From assembly GCF_003667315.2 (NCBI RefSeq), contig NZ_RCTZ02000001.1, forward strand, positions 186,001-250,000: a stretch of 64,000 bases of DNA, written 5' to 3'. Shown in pieces: positions 17,615-26,722 of the stretch (position 1 is the stretch's first letter; the number at the start of each line of letters is the position of its first letter). This stretch comes from Tropicibacter alexandrii. Its GTDB lineage: Bacteria; Pseudomonadota; Alphaproteobacteria; Rhodobacterales; Rhodobacteraceae. The notes under the pieces are model-generated. The model worked only from the letters and a program-made list of their open reading frames with translations, ran no database searches and was not told the DNA's origin. A program made the position numbers and the translations under genes.

Positions 17615-18562
17615 ATGCAGCGTAACGATCACTCCTTCCCGCCGGATTTCAGTCGTCTCTCGCGCAGCGAGTGGCTGGGAGCCCTGCGCAAGATCGGGCA
17701 GGCGCGTGGCTTTGCCGAACCGTTGGGCAAGGTGCATGCCGGTGTTTTCGTCGAGGAAGGCGATACGCTGCTGGTCAGTTTCGAGACCATGTCGGGGATC
17801 GAGGCGCTGTCCGAAACCAAGACGCCGCTGGGCTGGGACATGGTGCAAAGCCATGGCTGGTCGTCGCTGTCGATCCTGAGCCATGGCGAGACATGGTTCC
17901 GCGATCCGCGCGTCTACGGGTTCTTCGACCAGTTGCTGGATGACGGCTTTTTCGACGAATTCGAAACCGTCGTGTTCTATGGTGCCGGTCCTTGTGGCTA
18001 TGCCGCAGCCGCCTATTCCGTCGCCGCCCCCGGCGCGCGCGTGCTGCTGTTGCAGCCGCAGGCGACGCTGGACCCGCGCGTCACCGAATGGGATGACCGG
18101 TTCACCGAGCAACGCCGCCGCGACTTTACCTCGCGCTACGGGTTTGCGCCCGACATGATCGACGCCGCGCAGCAGGCGCATGTCATCTACGACCCGCAAG
18201 AGCGGCTGGACGCGATGCATTCCGCCCTGTTCGAGCGCCGCAATGTCCAGCGCCACCGCGCGCCCTTCATGGGCGGGGCGTTGCAAGCGGACCTGCGGGT
18301 GCTCGACCTGATGCCCAGCTTGCTGTCTGCGGTGGCCGAGGACCGGCTGGACACCCGCACCTTTGCGCAATTGCTGCGCGCGCGACGCAACCATGCGCCC
18401 TACCTGCGCAAGCTATTGATGCGGCTCGATCAAGAGGAACGCTTTGGCCTGTCGCGGCTGCTGTGCCAGAACGTGGTCAACCGGATGAAGGCGCCGCGCT
18501 TTCGCCGCCGTCTGGCCGAGCTCGAGGCAGAGATGGACGCACCGCCCGCGCCCGGCAGCTAG
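17615..18562 (+). CDS. conserved hypothetical protein, possible degenerate alpha/beta-hydrolase fold
   Basis: I do not recognise a characterised family for this 315-residue soluble protein. A strand-turn-helix at about residues 126-152 reads [20 protein letters not shown]. It resembles the nucleophile elbow of alpha/beta-hydrolase-like proteins from polysaccharide loci (often YGSSMGGYAA), but the nucleophile serine position is not a serine. A basic segment [20 protein letters not shown] and a helical, Arg-rich C-terminus follow. AGAGGAA lies 7 bases before the ATG at 17615, which is preferred over a GTG at 17594. It follows the glycosyltransferase cluster on the same strand after 98 bases, so it may act with it, but that is inference. 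Confidence 0.7.
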   Translation: MQRNDHSFPPDFSRLSRSEWLGALRKIGQARGFAEPLGKVHAGVFVEEGDTLLVSFETMSGIEALSETKTPLGWDMVQSHGWSSLSILSHGETWFRDPRVYGFFDQLLDDGFFDEFETVVFYGAGPCGYAAAAYSVAAPGARVLLLQPQATLDPRVTEWDDRFTEQRRRDFTSRYGFAPDMIDAAQQAHVIYDPQERLDAMHSALFERRNVQRHRAPFMGGALQADLRVLDLMPSLLSAVAEDRLDTRTFAQLLRARRNHAPYLRKLLMRLDQEERFGLSRLLCQNVVNRMKAPRFRRRLAELEAEMDAPPAPGS

Positions 18563-18603
18563 GGCACTGGCGCGGCGCGCGGCGCCATGCTAACGCGACG
18601 TCC

Positions 18604-19635
18604 ATGGACCAGATCACGCTTCGACGCCCCGACGATTGGCACCTGCACCTGCGCGATGGCGCGATGCTGCGGGCTGTCGCCCCTGAAACCGCGCGCCATT
18701 TCGCCCGCGCCATCATCATGCCGAACCTCGTGCCGCCGGTGGTCACCGGCGATCAAGCCGCCGCGTACCGCGAGCGTATCCTCGCCGCGCTGCCCGATGG
18801 TGATTTCGAGCCGCTGATGACGCTTTACCTGACCGAGGAGACCGATCCGAATGACGTGGCCGCCGCCCATGCCAGCGGTCTGGTCAAGGCGGTCAAGCTG
18901 TACCCGGCCGGGGCCACGACGAACTCGGCCTCCGGCGTGCGCGACTTCGACAAGGTGCGCCCGGTGCTGGAAAAGATGGCCGAGATCGGCCTGCCGCTGT
19001 GCGTGCATGGCGAGGTCGTGACCCACGATGTCGATATCTTCGACCGCGAGGCGGTCTTCATCGACACGGTGCTGGACCCGCTGCGGCGCGCCACCCCCGG
19101 CCTGCGCGTGGTCATGGAACACATCACCACGAAACAGGGCGCGGACTACGCCCGCGCAGGTGGCGATGATCTGGGCGCGACGATCACCACGCATCACCTT
19201 GTCATCAACCGCAACGCGATCCTCGTGGGCGGGATCAAGCCGCATTACTACTGCCTGCCCGTCGCCAAGCGCGAAGAACACCGGCTGGCGCTGCGCGCGG
19301 CGGCGACCTCGGGCGATGCCAGCTTTTTCCTTGGCACCGACAGCGCCCCGCATGTCGACCCGCTCAAGGAAAACGCCTGCGGCTGCGCGGGCTGTTTCAC
19401 CGCGACCAACACGATGTCGATCCTTGCCGAGGTGTTCGAGCAGGAAGGCGCGCTGGATCGGCTGGAGGCGTTTACCAGCCTCAACGGCCCGCGTTTCTAT
19501 GGCCTGCCTGTGAACGAGGGCACGCTGACCCTGACCAAGGGCGACCCCGTCACCTACCCCGCCAAGATCGAGACCGAGGACGGCGCCGTGACGGTCTTCG
19601 ACCCGATGATGCCGCTGCACTGGCGGGTGGACTGA
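18604..19635 (+). CDS. pyrC: dihydroorotase
   Basis: PyrC closes carbamoyl-aspartate to dihydroorotate in pyrimidine synthesis. The 343-residue product matches the short E. coli-type class. Zinc ligands are visible: HLHLRDG at residues 13-19, the carbamylated Lys in [12 protein letters not shown] near 100, LCVHGE near 136, MEHITT near 174, and the catalytic Asp in GTDSAPH near 247. The substrate loop includes [10 protein letters not shown]. The ATG at 18604 begins the family N-terminus [15 protein letters not shown]; the frame is open upstream inside the previous gene but without homology. No obvious Shine-Dalgarno is seen. pyrE lies 570 bases downstream, separated by a small opposite-strand gene. 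Confidence 0.96.
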   Translation: MDQITLRRPDDWHLHLRDGAMLRAVAPETARHFARAIIMPNLVPPVVTGDQAAAYRERILAALPDGDFEPLMTLYLTEETDPNDVAAAHASGLVKAVKLYPAGATTNSASGVRDFDKVRPVLEKMAEIGLPLCVHGEVVTHDVDIFDREAVFIDTVLDPLRRATPGLRVVMEHITTKQGADYARAGGDDLGATITTHHLVINRNAILVGGIKPHYYCLPVAKREEHRLALRAAATSGDASFFLGTDSAPHVDPLKENACGCAGCFTATNTMSILAEVFEQEGALDRLEAFTSLNGPRFYGLPVNEGTLTLTKGDPVTYPAKIETEDGAVTVFDPMMPLHWRVD

Positions 19636-19723
19636 CCGGCCCGGCTGGCCTCACTGGGCGGGTAGCCATTAGACAGATGAGGGTCGATGACCCTATGCAC
19701 TAACGTGATGTCCGGGCCGCACT

Positions 19724-19954
19724 CTATGCCAGATGCTGCGGCCCGCGACCGAGGCCCCCAATCGCCCGATCGGACATCTGCTCTAGCGCGTGTGCCATCA
19801 AGAACAGGCTGGTCACCGATCCCTTGTCCAACAATCCCGCCGCACTAAATCCCGCCAATTCAACGGCATGCGAGGCGATCTTCAACTGTTGCGCCAACTG
19901 TAGCCGGTCTGCCTCGTCTTCCGTTCCCGACCCTTCGGCCTTGTTATCTGTCAT
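19724..19954 (-). CDS. small hypothetical protein
   Basis: This 76-residue protein is not recognised. A charged N-terminus (MTDNKAEGSGTEDEADR) is followed by a mostly helical, mildly hydrophobic stretch (LQLAQQLKIASHAVELAGFSAAGLL in order; the key part is LKIASHAVELAGF). No signal peptide or clear membrane helix is present. A strong AGGAGG lies 5 bases before the ATG, which is the main reason to accept the gene. It lies between pyrC and pyrE on the opposite strand. The function is unknown. Confidence 0.65.
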   Translation of the reverse strand: MTDNKAEGSGTEDEADRLQLAQQLKIASHAVELAGFSAAGLLDKGSVTSLFLMAHALEQMSDRAIGGLGRGPQHLA

Positions 19955-20072
19955 GACGCCTCCTGCGTCTTCCTGATGCGCGCCATTTGGCGCGCCTGTC
20001 CGTTAATACTTGATTAACAAGTTCGCGATTTCCGATGTATCGCGTTCGGTACCGGAGGAAACCCGCGCAAAG

Positions 20073-20101
20073 GGCCTATCCTCATCGCAGGAGGATAGGC
20101 C
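20073..20101 (+). repeat. CCTATCC/GGATAGG hairpin in the pyrE leader
   Basis: A perfect 10-bp stem (GGCCTATCCT with AGGATAGGCC) and a 9-base loop lies about 105 bases before the pyrE start. An imperfect related sequence (ATCCTTTCGGATAGG) follows at 20107-20121. The same arms occur again right after pyrE. Confidence 0.6.
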
Positions 20102-20206
20102 GGGTCATCCTTTCGGATAGGTGATCCTTGGCACGGTTGGAAATCGCTGTTTCCCAATGCGCCGCAAGCGGGTAAAGCGGCGCTGATGCATATAGGAGAG
20201 TTGCCG

Positions 20207-20872
20207 ATGATCCCGTCCACCTACCCCACCGCCGAAGAAATGGCCCGTCTGACCGCGCGCATGTTGTGGGAGATCGAGGCGGTGAACTTCATGGGCGACG
20301 AGCCCTTCAAGCTGGCCTCGGGCCAGCTGAGCCCGGTCTATATCGACTGCCGCAAGCTGATCTCCTATCCACGCATCCGATCGACTCTGATGGATTTCCT
20401 GACCATCACGGTTATGCGCAATGCGGGCTTCGAGGCGTTCGACAACATCGCCGGGGGCGAAACGGCGGGCATCCCCTTTGCCGCGCTGGTGGCCGAGCGC
20501 ATGGGCCTGCCCATGACCTATGTGCGCAAGAAGCCCAAGGGCTATGGCAAGAATGCCCGCATCGAAGGCGCCATGACCGAGGGCCAGCGCGTGCTGCTGG
20601 TCGAGGATCTGACCACCGATGGCGGGTCGAAATTGTCCTTCGTCGATGCGATCCGCGACACCGGCGCGACCTGCGCGCATACGGCGGTGATCTTTTACTA
20701 TGGCATCTTCCCCGAGACGATCAAAACGCTGGGCGATCACAGCGTGTCGCTGCACCATCTGTGCACGTGGTGGGAGGTGCTGGCCGAGGCCCCCGAAAAG
20801 CACAAGGGCGTGCTGGGCGAGGTCGAGTCGTTCCTCAAGGACCCGCACGCTTGGCGGGCCGCGCGGGCCTGA
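20207..20872 (+). CDS. pyrE: orotate phosphoribosyltransferase
   Basis: PyrE joins orotate to PRPP to make OMP. The 221-residue product shows the substrate region [20 protein letters not shown], the flexible-loop lysines in [18 protein letters not shown], and the PRPP-binding signature [18 protein letters not shown] near residue 125. The ATG at 20207 ([15 protein letters not shown]) is chosen because GGAG lies about 8 bases upstream; an ATG 21 bases earlier is also in frame. Hairpins with CCTATCC/GGATAGG arms flank the gene on both sides, which suggests transcription control in the leader. pyrC is nearby but not in the same operon. Confidence 0.95.
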   Translation: MIPSTYPTAEEMARLTARMLWEIEAVNFMGDEPFKLASGQLSPVYIDCRKLISYPRIRSTLMDFLTITVMRNAGFEAFDNIAGGETAGIPFAALVAERMGLPMTYVRKKPKGYGKNARIEGAMTEGQRVLLVEDLTTDGGSKLSFVDAIRDTGATCAHTAVIFYYGIFPETIKTLGDHSVSLHHLCTWWEVLAEAPEKHKGVLGEVESFLKDPHAWRAARA

Positions 20873-20883
20873 CAAGGCCTGCC

Positions 20884-20903
20884 GCCTATCCCGAAGGATA
20901 GGC
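20884..20903 (+). terminator. CCTATCC/GGATAGG hairpin after pyrE
   Basis: GCCTATCC and GGATAGGC pair around a CGAA loop, 11 bases beyond the pyrE stop. A second hairpin (GTGGCC-TTCG-GGCCAC) follows at 20925-20940. There is no long T run, so terminator strength is uncertain. Confidence 0.5.
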
Positions 20904-21096
20904 AGGGGATTTGAGCTTTGACTTGTGGCCTTCGGGCCACGAGAGTCGTCCACAGCCACCAGATGTTGACGGCAGGATGACAAAGATGCCAAGATGCTGG
21001 GGCACGTGACCAGCTGAGTTATCCACCGAGATATACAATTTGCGCCCGCCCCGCGGGACGCAGTAGTCAGCCCACCTGAGCAGTTGGGGGACAAAC

Positions 21097-22587
21097 ATGA
21101 ACGAGATCACGACCATCAATCCGACAGGCGTCCAAGTCGAGGCCGCCGACACGATGCCCCATTCCATCGAGGCGGAACAACAGCTTCTGGGGGCGATCCT
21201 CACCGATAACGAGATCTATGACCGCGTCGCCGCGATCATCAATTCCAAGCATTTCTACGACCCGGTCCACCAGCGAATCTATGAAATCGCCGCCGCACGG
21301 ATTTCCAAGAACAACCTCGCCTCGCCCGTGACGCTCAAGGCCTTTATGGAGGATGATGATGGGCTGAAGGAACTGGGCGGTCCGGCCTATCTGGTGCGGC
21401 TGGCGGGCTCTGCCGTGTCGACCTTTGCGGTGCGCGACTATGCGCAGATGATCTATGATCTGTCGGTGCGCCGCGACCTGATCCGTCTGGGCCGCGACAT
21501 CGCCGACCGCGCCGCCAAGATGGACGTGCGCGAAGAGCCCAAGGAACAGATCGTCGCCGCCGAACAGGCGCTTTACAAGATGGCCGAACAGGGTCAGGCG
21601 GATTCGGGCTTCAAATCCTTCCTCGCCGCCGCAACGCAGGCCGTGAACGTCGCCAACGCGGCCTATCAGCGCGAGGGCGGCCTTGCGGGCATTTCCACCG
21701 GCCTGATCGACATGGATGCCAAGCTGGGCGGGTTGCACAAATCCGACCTTCTGATCCTTGCCGGGCGTCCGTCGATGGGCAAGACCTCGCTGGCGACCAA
21801 CCTCGCCTTCAATATCGCCAAGGCCTACCGCAAGGGCGATTTGCCGGACGGGTCCAAGGGCGCGGTCGAGGGCGGCGTGGTGGGCTTCTTCAGCCTCGAA
21901 ATGAGCGCCGAGCAGCTGGCGAGCCGTATCCTCGCCGAGGCGTCCGAAATCTCCAGCCACAAGATCCGTCAGGGCGACATGGACGAACGCGAATTCCGCC
22001 GTTTCGTCGAGGCCGCCAAGGAGTTGGAGGCCTGCCCGCTCTACATCGACGACACGCCCGCCCTGCCGATTTCGCAGGTCGCCGCGCGGTCGCGACGGCT
22101 GAAACGGACGCACGGGCTGGACCTGATCATCGTCGACTACCTGCAACTTCTGCGCGGCACCGCCGACAACCGGGTGCAGGAAATCGCCGAAATCTCGATG
22201 GGCCTGAAGGCCATCGCGAAGGAACTGAACATCCCGGTGATCGCCCTGTCACAGCTGTCGCGTCAGGTCGAAAGCCGCGACGACAAGCGCCCGCAGCTGT
22301 CCGACCTGCGGGAATCGGGCTCGATCGAGCAAGATGCCGACGTGGTCATGTTCGTGTTCCGCGAGGAATATTACGTGGAACGGGAAAAGCCCTCGGACGA
22401 CCGGCTGGACGAGATGGCGGCTTGGCAGGAACGCATGAGCCGGTTGCACGGCAAGGCCGAGGTGATCATTGGCAAGCAGCGTCACGGCCCGATCGGCACG
22501 GTGGAACTGTCCTTCGAAAGCCAGTTCACGAGGTTCGGAAACCTTGTGAAGCCATGGCAGAACGGTCAGGGCGGCGGCGAGTTTTGA
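21097..22587 (+). CDS. dnaB: replicative DNA helicase
   Basis: DnaB is the hexameric helicase that unwinds the chromosome at the fork. The 496-residue product has the N-terminal DnaG-interacting domain (residues 20-120, starting MPHSIEAEQQLLGAIL). The RecA-like motor has Walker A GRPSMGKT at 223-230, Walker B LIIVDYLQLL near 345 and the motif ALSQLSRQVESRDDKRPQLSDLRESGSIEQDAD (blocks VIALSQLSRQVE and SDLRESGSIEQDAD). The C-terminal GKQRHGPIGTVELSF is typical. No intein is present. It begins a few bases after a GGGGGAC sequence. The gene stands alone and is followed by a copy of the dispersed element. Confidence 0.98.
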   Translation: MNEITTINPTGVQVEAADTMPHSIEAEQQLLGAILTDNEIYDRVAAIINSKHFYDPVHQRIYEIAAARISKNNLASPVTLKAFMEDDDGLKELGGPAYLVRLAGSAVSTFAVRDYAQMIYDLSVRRDLIRLGRDIADRAAKMDVREEPKEQIVAAEQALYKMAEQGQADSGFKSFLAAATQAVNVANAAYQREGGLAGISTGLIDMDAKLGGLHKSDLLILAGRPSMGKTSLATNLAFNIAKAYRKGDLPDGSKGAVEGGVVGFFSLEMSAEQLASRILAEASEISSHKIRQGDMDEREFRRFVEAAKELEACPLYIDDTPALPISQVAARSRRLKRTHGLDLIIVDYLQLLRGTADNRVQEIAEISMGLKAIAKELNIPVIALSQLSRQVESRDDKRPQLSDLRESGSIEQDADVVMFVFREEYYVEREKPSDDRLDEMAAWQERMSRLHGKAEVIIGKQRHGPIGTVELSFESQFTRFGNLVKPWQNGQGGGEF

Positions 22588-22594
22588 CGGGGTT

Positions 22595-22649
22595 GGGGGC
22601 GCTGCCCCCCGCCTTCGGCTCCCCCCGAGGTATTTCGGGACCAAAGAAG
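22595..22649 (+). repeat. dispersed intergenic element, copy 4 of 7
   Basis: GGGGGCGCTGCCCCCC, then CCTTCGG and CCCCCCGAGGTATTT, then a core ending GACCAAAGAAG at 22649. It lies 8 bases after the dnaB stop, between dnaB and the convergent cobS gene. About 100 bases of C/G-rich sequence without a gene follow up to cobS. Confidence 0.88.
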
Positions 22650-22754
22650 CCAACGTGTGTGTGGGTGCGTGCCCGGATGCCACGGGCGCCCGCACGAGGC
22701 ATAGGGCGCAGCCCGGCGCCGAGATATCAAGCGCGGCGCAGCCGCTCCGCTGGA

Positions 22755-23522
22755 TCACAGCGCCATCGAGAGGCCCAGCAGGACACCCAGTTCGGCCAGT
22801 TGCTCGACCCCGCCAAGACAGTCGCGGGTATATCCGCCCATCCGGTTGATCGCGCGCATCCGCCAGACCTGCCCCAAGGCGATGGACCCCAGAAATGCCA
22901 GAATCGCCGCCCACAAACCGGCTGCCGCCGTGACCAACGCCAGCAGCGCGATGGTCGTGGCCAAGGCGATACGGTAGCCGTCCTTGGTGGTCTTGGGGAC
23001 CACTGCGCGCAAGCCCTCTTCCTTTGCGTAATGGGTTGTGGCGACCACGTGCACGGCCGCCATGCGCCCGATTCCATGCGCCGCGATCAGCGCCACCGCA
23101 GCCAGCCCTTGGCTCATGTCCATCAGCAAAGCCACCTTTAGCGCCATCACGAGGCCCAGCGTCATCGTGCCCACCCGGCCAAAGGGCTTTGATTGGAAAC
23201 TGCGCAGAACCGAGGCGCGTCCGCCCTCTTCTGACAGCGCCTCGGCGGACCGTGCCAGTCCCTGTTCATGGAACGCCCCGGTCAGCACCAGCGTCGCCAC
23301 CACCGAAAGCAGGACCGCGACCGGTGCCGACCAGACCGTCTCGCCCAGCCACAGCACCAGCGCACCGGCGGCGCCGACACAAGCGCCGACCGCCGGGTGA
23401 TACTTGGTCGAGCGGGTCATCAAATCGTCCGATTGCGGCAAATCGGCGGTCACGGGCACGCGCGTGAGATAACGCAATGCCATCAGGAACATCAGGGATT
23501 CGAGCCGCAGGCTCTCTTTCAT
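22755..23522 (-). CDS. cobS: adenosylcobinamide-GDP ribazoletransferase (cobalamin synthase)
   Basis: CobS (CobV) joins adenosylcobinamide-GDP and alpha-ribazole in the last steps of B12 synthesis, at the inner membrane. The 255-residue product has the family N-terminus [10 protein letters not shown], the metal-binding region [15 protein letters not shown] (usually AFHEDGLAD), and MSFKPFG-like [12 protein letters not shown]. There are about five hydrophobic helices. In the active-site stretch HEQGLARS the usual DGLADT acidic residues are replaced, which is notable. An ATG at 23522 is preferred over a GTG at 23528 because GGGAAAGGG is better spaced. It is divergent from alr, and no cobalamin riboswitch is visible upstream. 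Confidence 0.88.
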   Translation of the reverse strand: MKESLRLESLMFLMALRYLTRVPVTADLPQSDDLMTRSTKYHPAVGACVGAAGALVLWLGETVWSAPVAVLLSVVATLVLTGAFHEQGLARSAEALSEEGGRASVLRSFQSKPFGRVGTMTLGLVMALKVALLMDMSQGLAAVALIAAHGIGRMAAVHVVATTHYAKEEGLRAVVPKTTKDGYRIALATTIALLALVTAAAGLWAAILAFLGSIALGQVWRMRAINRMGGYTRDCLGGVEQLAELGVLLGLSMAL

Positions 23523-23637
23523 CGTCACCCTTTCCCGGCGCGTGGACCCTCAGAATACAGGCAGGATATTTCGCAACAATAGCGATATCGTTGATTTCCC
23601 CTTGACCCTTGCGGTCAAGAGGACAAGACACGGGCGC

Positions 23638-24678
23638 ATGGCACAGGCAGAATTGACCATCGATCTCGCGGCGCTTTGCGCCAATTGGCGCGCCCTGCGC
23701 GATGCCTCCGGCCGGGCCGAGGCAGGCGCCGTGGTGAAGGCCAACGCTTATGGGCTGGGCGCCGACCGTGTGGCGCCCGCGCTGGCAGACGCAGGGGCGC
23801 GGCGCTTCTTCGTCGCTGTCGCAGAGGAAGGCGCGGCGCTCAGGCGCATCCTTGGCCCCGGCCCGGAAATCTGCGTGTTCTCCGGGCATATGGACGGCGA
23901 TGCCGACATGATCCGCGCGGGCAACCTCGTGCCGATGATCAACTCGATCGACCAGATGCTGCGCCATGTCGAGGGCTTGCCGGGCCATCCGTTTGGCCTG
24001 CAACTCGACAGCGGGATGAACCGGCTGGGGATGGAGGACAGCGAATGGCGCGCCCTGCGCGACATCGCCCTTGCGCAGAACCCGGTTCTGGTCATGAGCC
24101 ATTTGGCCTGCGCGGATGAGCCCGATCACCCGATGAACCGCCAGCAATTGCACGCCTTCCGCGCGATGACGGACGGGATCGACGTGCCCCGCTCGCTTTC
24201 GGCGACGGGGGGCATCCTGCTGGGCGAAGACTATCACTTCGACGTCACCCGGCCCGGTGTGGGGATGTATGGCGGCCTGCCCTTCGTCGAGGCGCGCCCC
24301 GTCGTGCAGTTGACCATTCCGGTGATCCAGACCCGCGAGGTGCAACCGGGCGAGACCGTGGGGTATGGCAACAGCTGGACGGCGGACAGGCCGACCCGGG
24401 TGGCCACCATCGCGGGCGGCTATGCGGATGGCATCCTGCGCGCCATGGGTCCGGAGGCCTCCCTGTGGGCGGGCGAGGACAAGTGCAAGGTGCTGGGACG
24501 GATTTCCATGGATCTGATCGGCGTCGACGTGACCGGGCTGAAGGACATCCCCGACCGGCTCGAACTCTTGGGCCAACACCAGTCGGTCGACACGCTGGCC
24601 GATTGGGCGGGGAGCATCGGATATGAAATCCTGACCTCGCTTGGCCTGCGCTATCATCGCACCTACCTGCCCGCATGA
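23638..24678 (+). CDS. alr: alanine racemase
   Basis: Alr makes D-alanine for peptidoglycan with pyridoxal phosphate. The 346-residue product shows the PLP lysine in [14 protein letters not shown] near residue 32, and the catalytic tyrosine region VGYGNSW near 242, followed by [16 protein letters not shown]. The DSGMNRLGM block near 123 is family-typical. The ATG at 23638 matches the family N-terminus [17 protein letters not shown]; an upstream extension has no similarity. The stop overlaps mlaE by 4 bases (ATGA), so alr heads an operon with the lipid-transport genes. Confidence 0.95.
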   Translation: MAQAELTIDLAALCANWRALRDASGRAEAGAVVKANAYGLGADRVAPALADAGARRFFVAVAEEGAALRRILGPGPEICVFSGHMDGDADMIRAGNLVPMINSIDQMLRHVEGLPGHPFGLQLDSGMNRLGMEDSEWRALRDIALAQNPVLVMSHLACADEPDHPMNRQQLHAFRAMTDGIDVPRSLSATGGILLGEDYHFDVTRPGVGMYGGLPFVEARPVVQLTIPVIQTREVQPGETVGYGNSWTADRPTRVATIAGGYADGILRAMGPEASLWAGEDKCKVLGRISMDLIGVDVTGLKDIPDRLELLGQHQSVDTLADWAGSIGYEILTSLGLRYHRTYLPA

Positions 24679-25457
24679 TCCTGCTCTCGCCTCTGGGCGC
24701 GCTGGGGCGGGCCGTGCTGGCGCTGATGGCGGCTGTGGGGCGGGTTGCGCTGTTTGCGTTCTCCGCCGTGTCGCACATGGTCCGACCGCCTTTTTATGCG
24801 CGCGAACTGGGCGTGGCGTTGGTGAATATCGGCTGGCTGTCGCTGCCGGTCGTGGGCTTGACGGCGATCTTCACCGGGGCGGCGCTGGCGCTTCAGATCT
24901 ATTCGGGCGGGGCGCGGTTCAACGCCGAAGCGGTGGTGCCGCAGATCGTCGCCATCGGCATGGTGCGCGAACTGGGGCCTGTGCTGGTCGGCCTGATGAT
25001 CGCCGCGCGCGTGACCTCGTCGATCGCCGCCGAGATTGCCACGATGAAGGTGACCGAACAGATCGACGCGCTGGTGACCTTGTCCACGAACCCGATGAAA
25101 TACCTCGTCGCGCCGCGCGTTCTGGCGGCGCTTCTGGTCGTGCCCGCCTTGGTGGGCGTCGGCGACGTGATCGGGATATTTGGCGGCTATGCGGTGGCGA
25201 CCGGGTCGCTTGGCTTCAACGCCGCCGCCTACCTGAAGAACACCGTGGATTTCCTCGAACCGCTCGACGTGATTTCCAGCCTCGTCAAGGGCTGCGCCTT
25301 TGGCGGCATCGCGGCCACGATGGGCTGCTATTTCGGCATGATGTCGGGCCGCGGCGCGCAGGGCGTGGGCCGCGCCACCAAGGGCAGCGTCGAGGCCGCC
25401 GCCGTGCTGATCCTTGCCGCGAACTTCCTGCTGACGGGGGCGTTTTTCTCGCTATGA
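24675..25457 (+). CDS. mlaE: MlaE-type ABC transporter permease
   Basis: This 260-residue inner-membrane permease belongs to the MlaE/Ttg2B family, which moves phospholipids between membranes to keep outer-membrane lipid asymmetry. Five or six hydrophobic segments are present. The family signature [36 protein letters not shown] lies near residues 97-132 (blocks [16 protein letters not shown] and [17 protein letters not shown]). It overlaps alr by 4 bases. The partner ATPase gene follows after a 100-base gap that holds two TTCGAA-core palindromes. No periplasmic MlaD (MCE) gene is in the window. Confidence 0.92.
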   Translation: MILLSPLGALGRAVLALMAAVGRVALFAFSAVSHMVRPPFYARELGVALVNIGWLSLPVVGLTAIFTGAALALQIYSGGARFNAEAVVPQIVAIGMVRELGPVLVGLMIAARVTSSIAAEIATMKVTEQIDALVTLSTNPMKYLVAPRVLAALLVVPALVGVGDVIGIFGGYAVATGSLGFNAAAYLKNTVDFLEPLDVISSLVKGCAFGGIAATMGCYFGMMSGRGAQGVGRATKGSVEAAAVLILAANFLLTGAFFSL

Positions 25458-25487
25458 CATATTCGGGCCCTTTCGGATCTGCGCGGG

Positions 25488-25532
25488 CAATCGTCTTCGA
25501 AGACGCTTGGCAAGCGCGTTCGAACGCGCTTG
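25488..25532. repeat. tandem pair of 22-nt TTCGAA-core palindromes
   Basis: Unit 1 (25488-25509) has arms CAATCGTCTTC and GAAGACGCTTG, complementary except for one G-T pair. Unit 2 (25511-25532) is a perfect palindrome, CAAGCGCGTTC with GAACGCGCTTG. They are separated by one base. The architecture is CAAG-variable-TTCGAA-variable-CTTG, the same as in the four-unit array before surE. They lie between mlaE and mlaF. Confidence 0.85.
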
Positions 25533-25557
25533 CGCCCGTGGCCCGCGGAGGTGACGC

Positions 25558-26304
25558 ATGATTGAACTTTCCCGCGTGTCGAAGGCGTTTGGCCCCAACC
25601 ACGTTTTGCGCGGCGTCGACCTGTCCATCCCCAAGGGCACGTCCATGGTCATCATCGGCGGGTCGGGCACGGGCAAGTCGGTGCTGTTGAAATGCATCCT
25701 CGGTCTGGTCACGCCCGATTCCGGGGTGATCACGCTGGACGGTCAGGACGTGACCAAGGGCGACCGCGACGCGTTTCTGGCCCGCTTCGGCATGCTGTTT
25801 CAGGGCGCGGCGCTGTTCGACAGCTTGCCGGTCTGGCAGAACGTCGCCTTCCGCCTGCTGCGCGGGCGGCTGAAGCGCCCCAAGGCCGAGGCGCGAGAGA
25901 TCGCCATCGAGAAACTCCGCCGCGTGGGGCTGACGCCCGATGTGGCAGACCGCTTGCCTGCGGAACTCTCGGGCGGGATGCAGAAACGTGTGGGCCTTGC
26001 CCGGGCCATTGCCGCCGAGCCCGAGATCATCTTCTTCGACGAGCCGACCACGGGGCTAGACCCGATCATGGCGGGTGTCATCAACGATCTGATCCGCGAG
26101 ATCGTGACCGAGATGGGGGCGACGGCCATGACCATCACCCATGACATGACCAGCGTGCGCGCCATCGCCGACAACGTGGCGATGCTGCATGGCGGGGTCA
26201 TCCAATGGACCGGGCCTGTGTCGCAGATGGATGCCTCCGGCGATCCTTATGTCGACCAGTTCATCTTTGGCCGCGCCGAAGGCCCGATCGAGGCGGTGCG
26301 ATGA
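25558..26304 (+). CDS. mlaF: MlaF-type ABC transporter ATP-binding protein
   Basis: This 248-residue cytoplasmic ATPase powers the MlaE permease. Walker A GGSGTGKS lies at about residues 36-43, the Q-loop in MLFQGAALFDSLPVWQNV, the ABC signature LSGGMQKRVGLARAIA near 138 and Walker B IIFFDEPTTGLDPIM near 158, with the switch His in TITHDM. The spacing after the Q-loop and the GAALFDSL segment are typical of the Mla/Ttg2A group. GGAGGTGACGC precedes the ATG. It overlaps the next membrane-protein gene by 4 bases (ATGA). Confidence 0.94.
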   Translation: MIELSRVSKAFGPNHVLRGVDLSIPKGTSMVIIGGSGTGKSVLLKCILGLVTPDSGVITLDGQDVTKGDRDAFLARFGMLFQGAALFDSLPVWQNVAFRLLRGRLKRPKAEAREIAIEKLRRVGLTPDVADRLPAELSGGMQKRVGLARAIAAEPEIIFFDEPTTGLDPIMAGVINDLIREIVTEMGATAMTITHDMTSVRAIADNVAMLHGGVIQWTGPVSQMDASGDPYVDQFIFGRAEGPIEAVR

Positions 26305-26684
26305 CAGCCTTTCAGCCCGCCCCCGAACTGATTGTCTTCCTTTTCGTCAAGAAATTCGTCTATCTTGAGCTTCTGGCACTGCTTGCGCTGATGCGCATCA
26401 TCCTTGGGCGCGGTCTGGCGCGATGGCCCGCGCTGATCGCCCTGTTGCTGAGCCTTGGCGGCATCGCGACGACATTTGCCCCGGCGCTGGGACTAAACGA
26501 GGGCCCGGTCTATGCGCGCGCCGCGCAGGCCATGGCCGGGCAAGGCGGGCTGTCGGCGCTGCTGGTGCCATCCGCCGTGTTCCTTTTGTGCAGCCTGACG
26601 CCACGGGCGCGCTGGCGCTGGATCGACGTCGTGCATATCTTGCTGTTGCTGGGGCTTCTGGGCCTCTGGTGGTACACCTCTTGA
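26301..26684 (+). CDS. small integral membrane protein, hypothetical
   Basis: This 127-residue protein has about four hydrophobic helices (near residues 10-30, 40-58, 82-98 and 107-124). I do not recognise its family. The N-terminal hydrophilic bit MTAFQPAPE precedes VFLFVKKFVYLELLALLALM. It overlaps mlaF by 4 bases and is followed by a PqiA-like gene, so it is probably translated with the lipid-transport genes and may act in the same membrane process. This role rests on context only. Confidence 0.7.
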   Translation: MTAFQPAPELIVFLFVKKFVYLELLALLALMRIILGRGLARWPALIALLLSLGGIATTFAPALGLNEGPVYARAAQAMAGQGGLSALLVPSAVFLLCSLTPRARWRWIDVVHILLLLGLLGLWWYTS

Positions 26685-26686
26685 GG

Positions 26687-26712
26687 GTAGGATGGGTGAT
26701 CACCCATCCTAC
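26687..26712. repeat. 26-bp perfect palindrome
   Basis: GTAGGATGGGTGA at 26687-26699 is followed directly by its exact complement TCACCCATCCTAC, with no loop. It starts 2 bases after one stop codon and ends 10 bases before the next ATG. It may be a mobile palindromic repeat unit, an operator or an RNA hairpin. Confidence 0.85.
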
Positions 26713-26722
26713 GGCAAAGATC

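Noticed and set aside
23523-23637. Possible cobalamin riboswitch before cobS
   Set aside because: The divergent gap between cobS and alr is only 115 bases and shows no B12-box-like or long structured leader.
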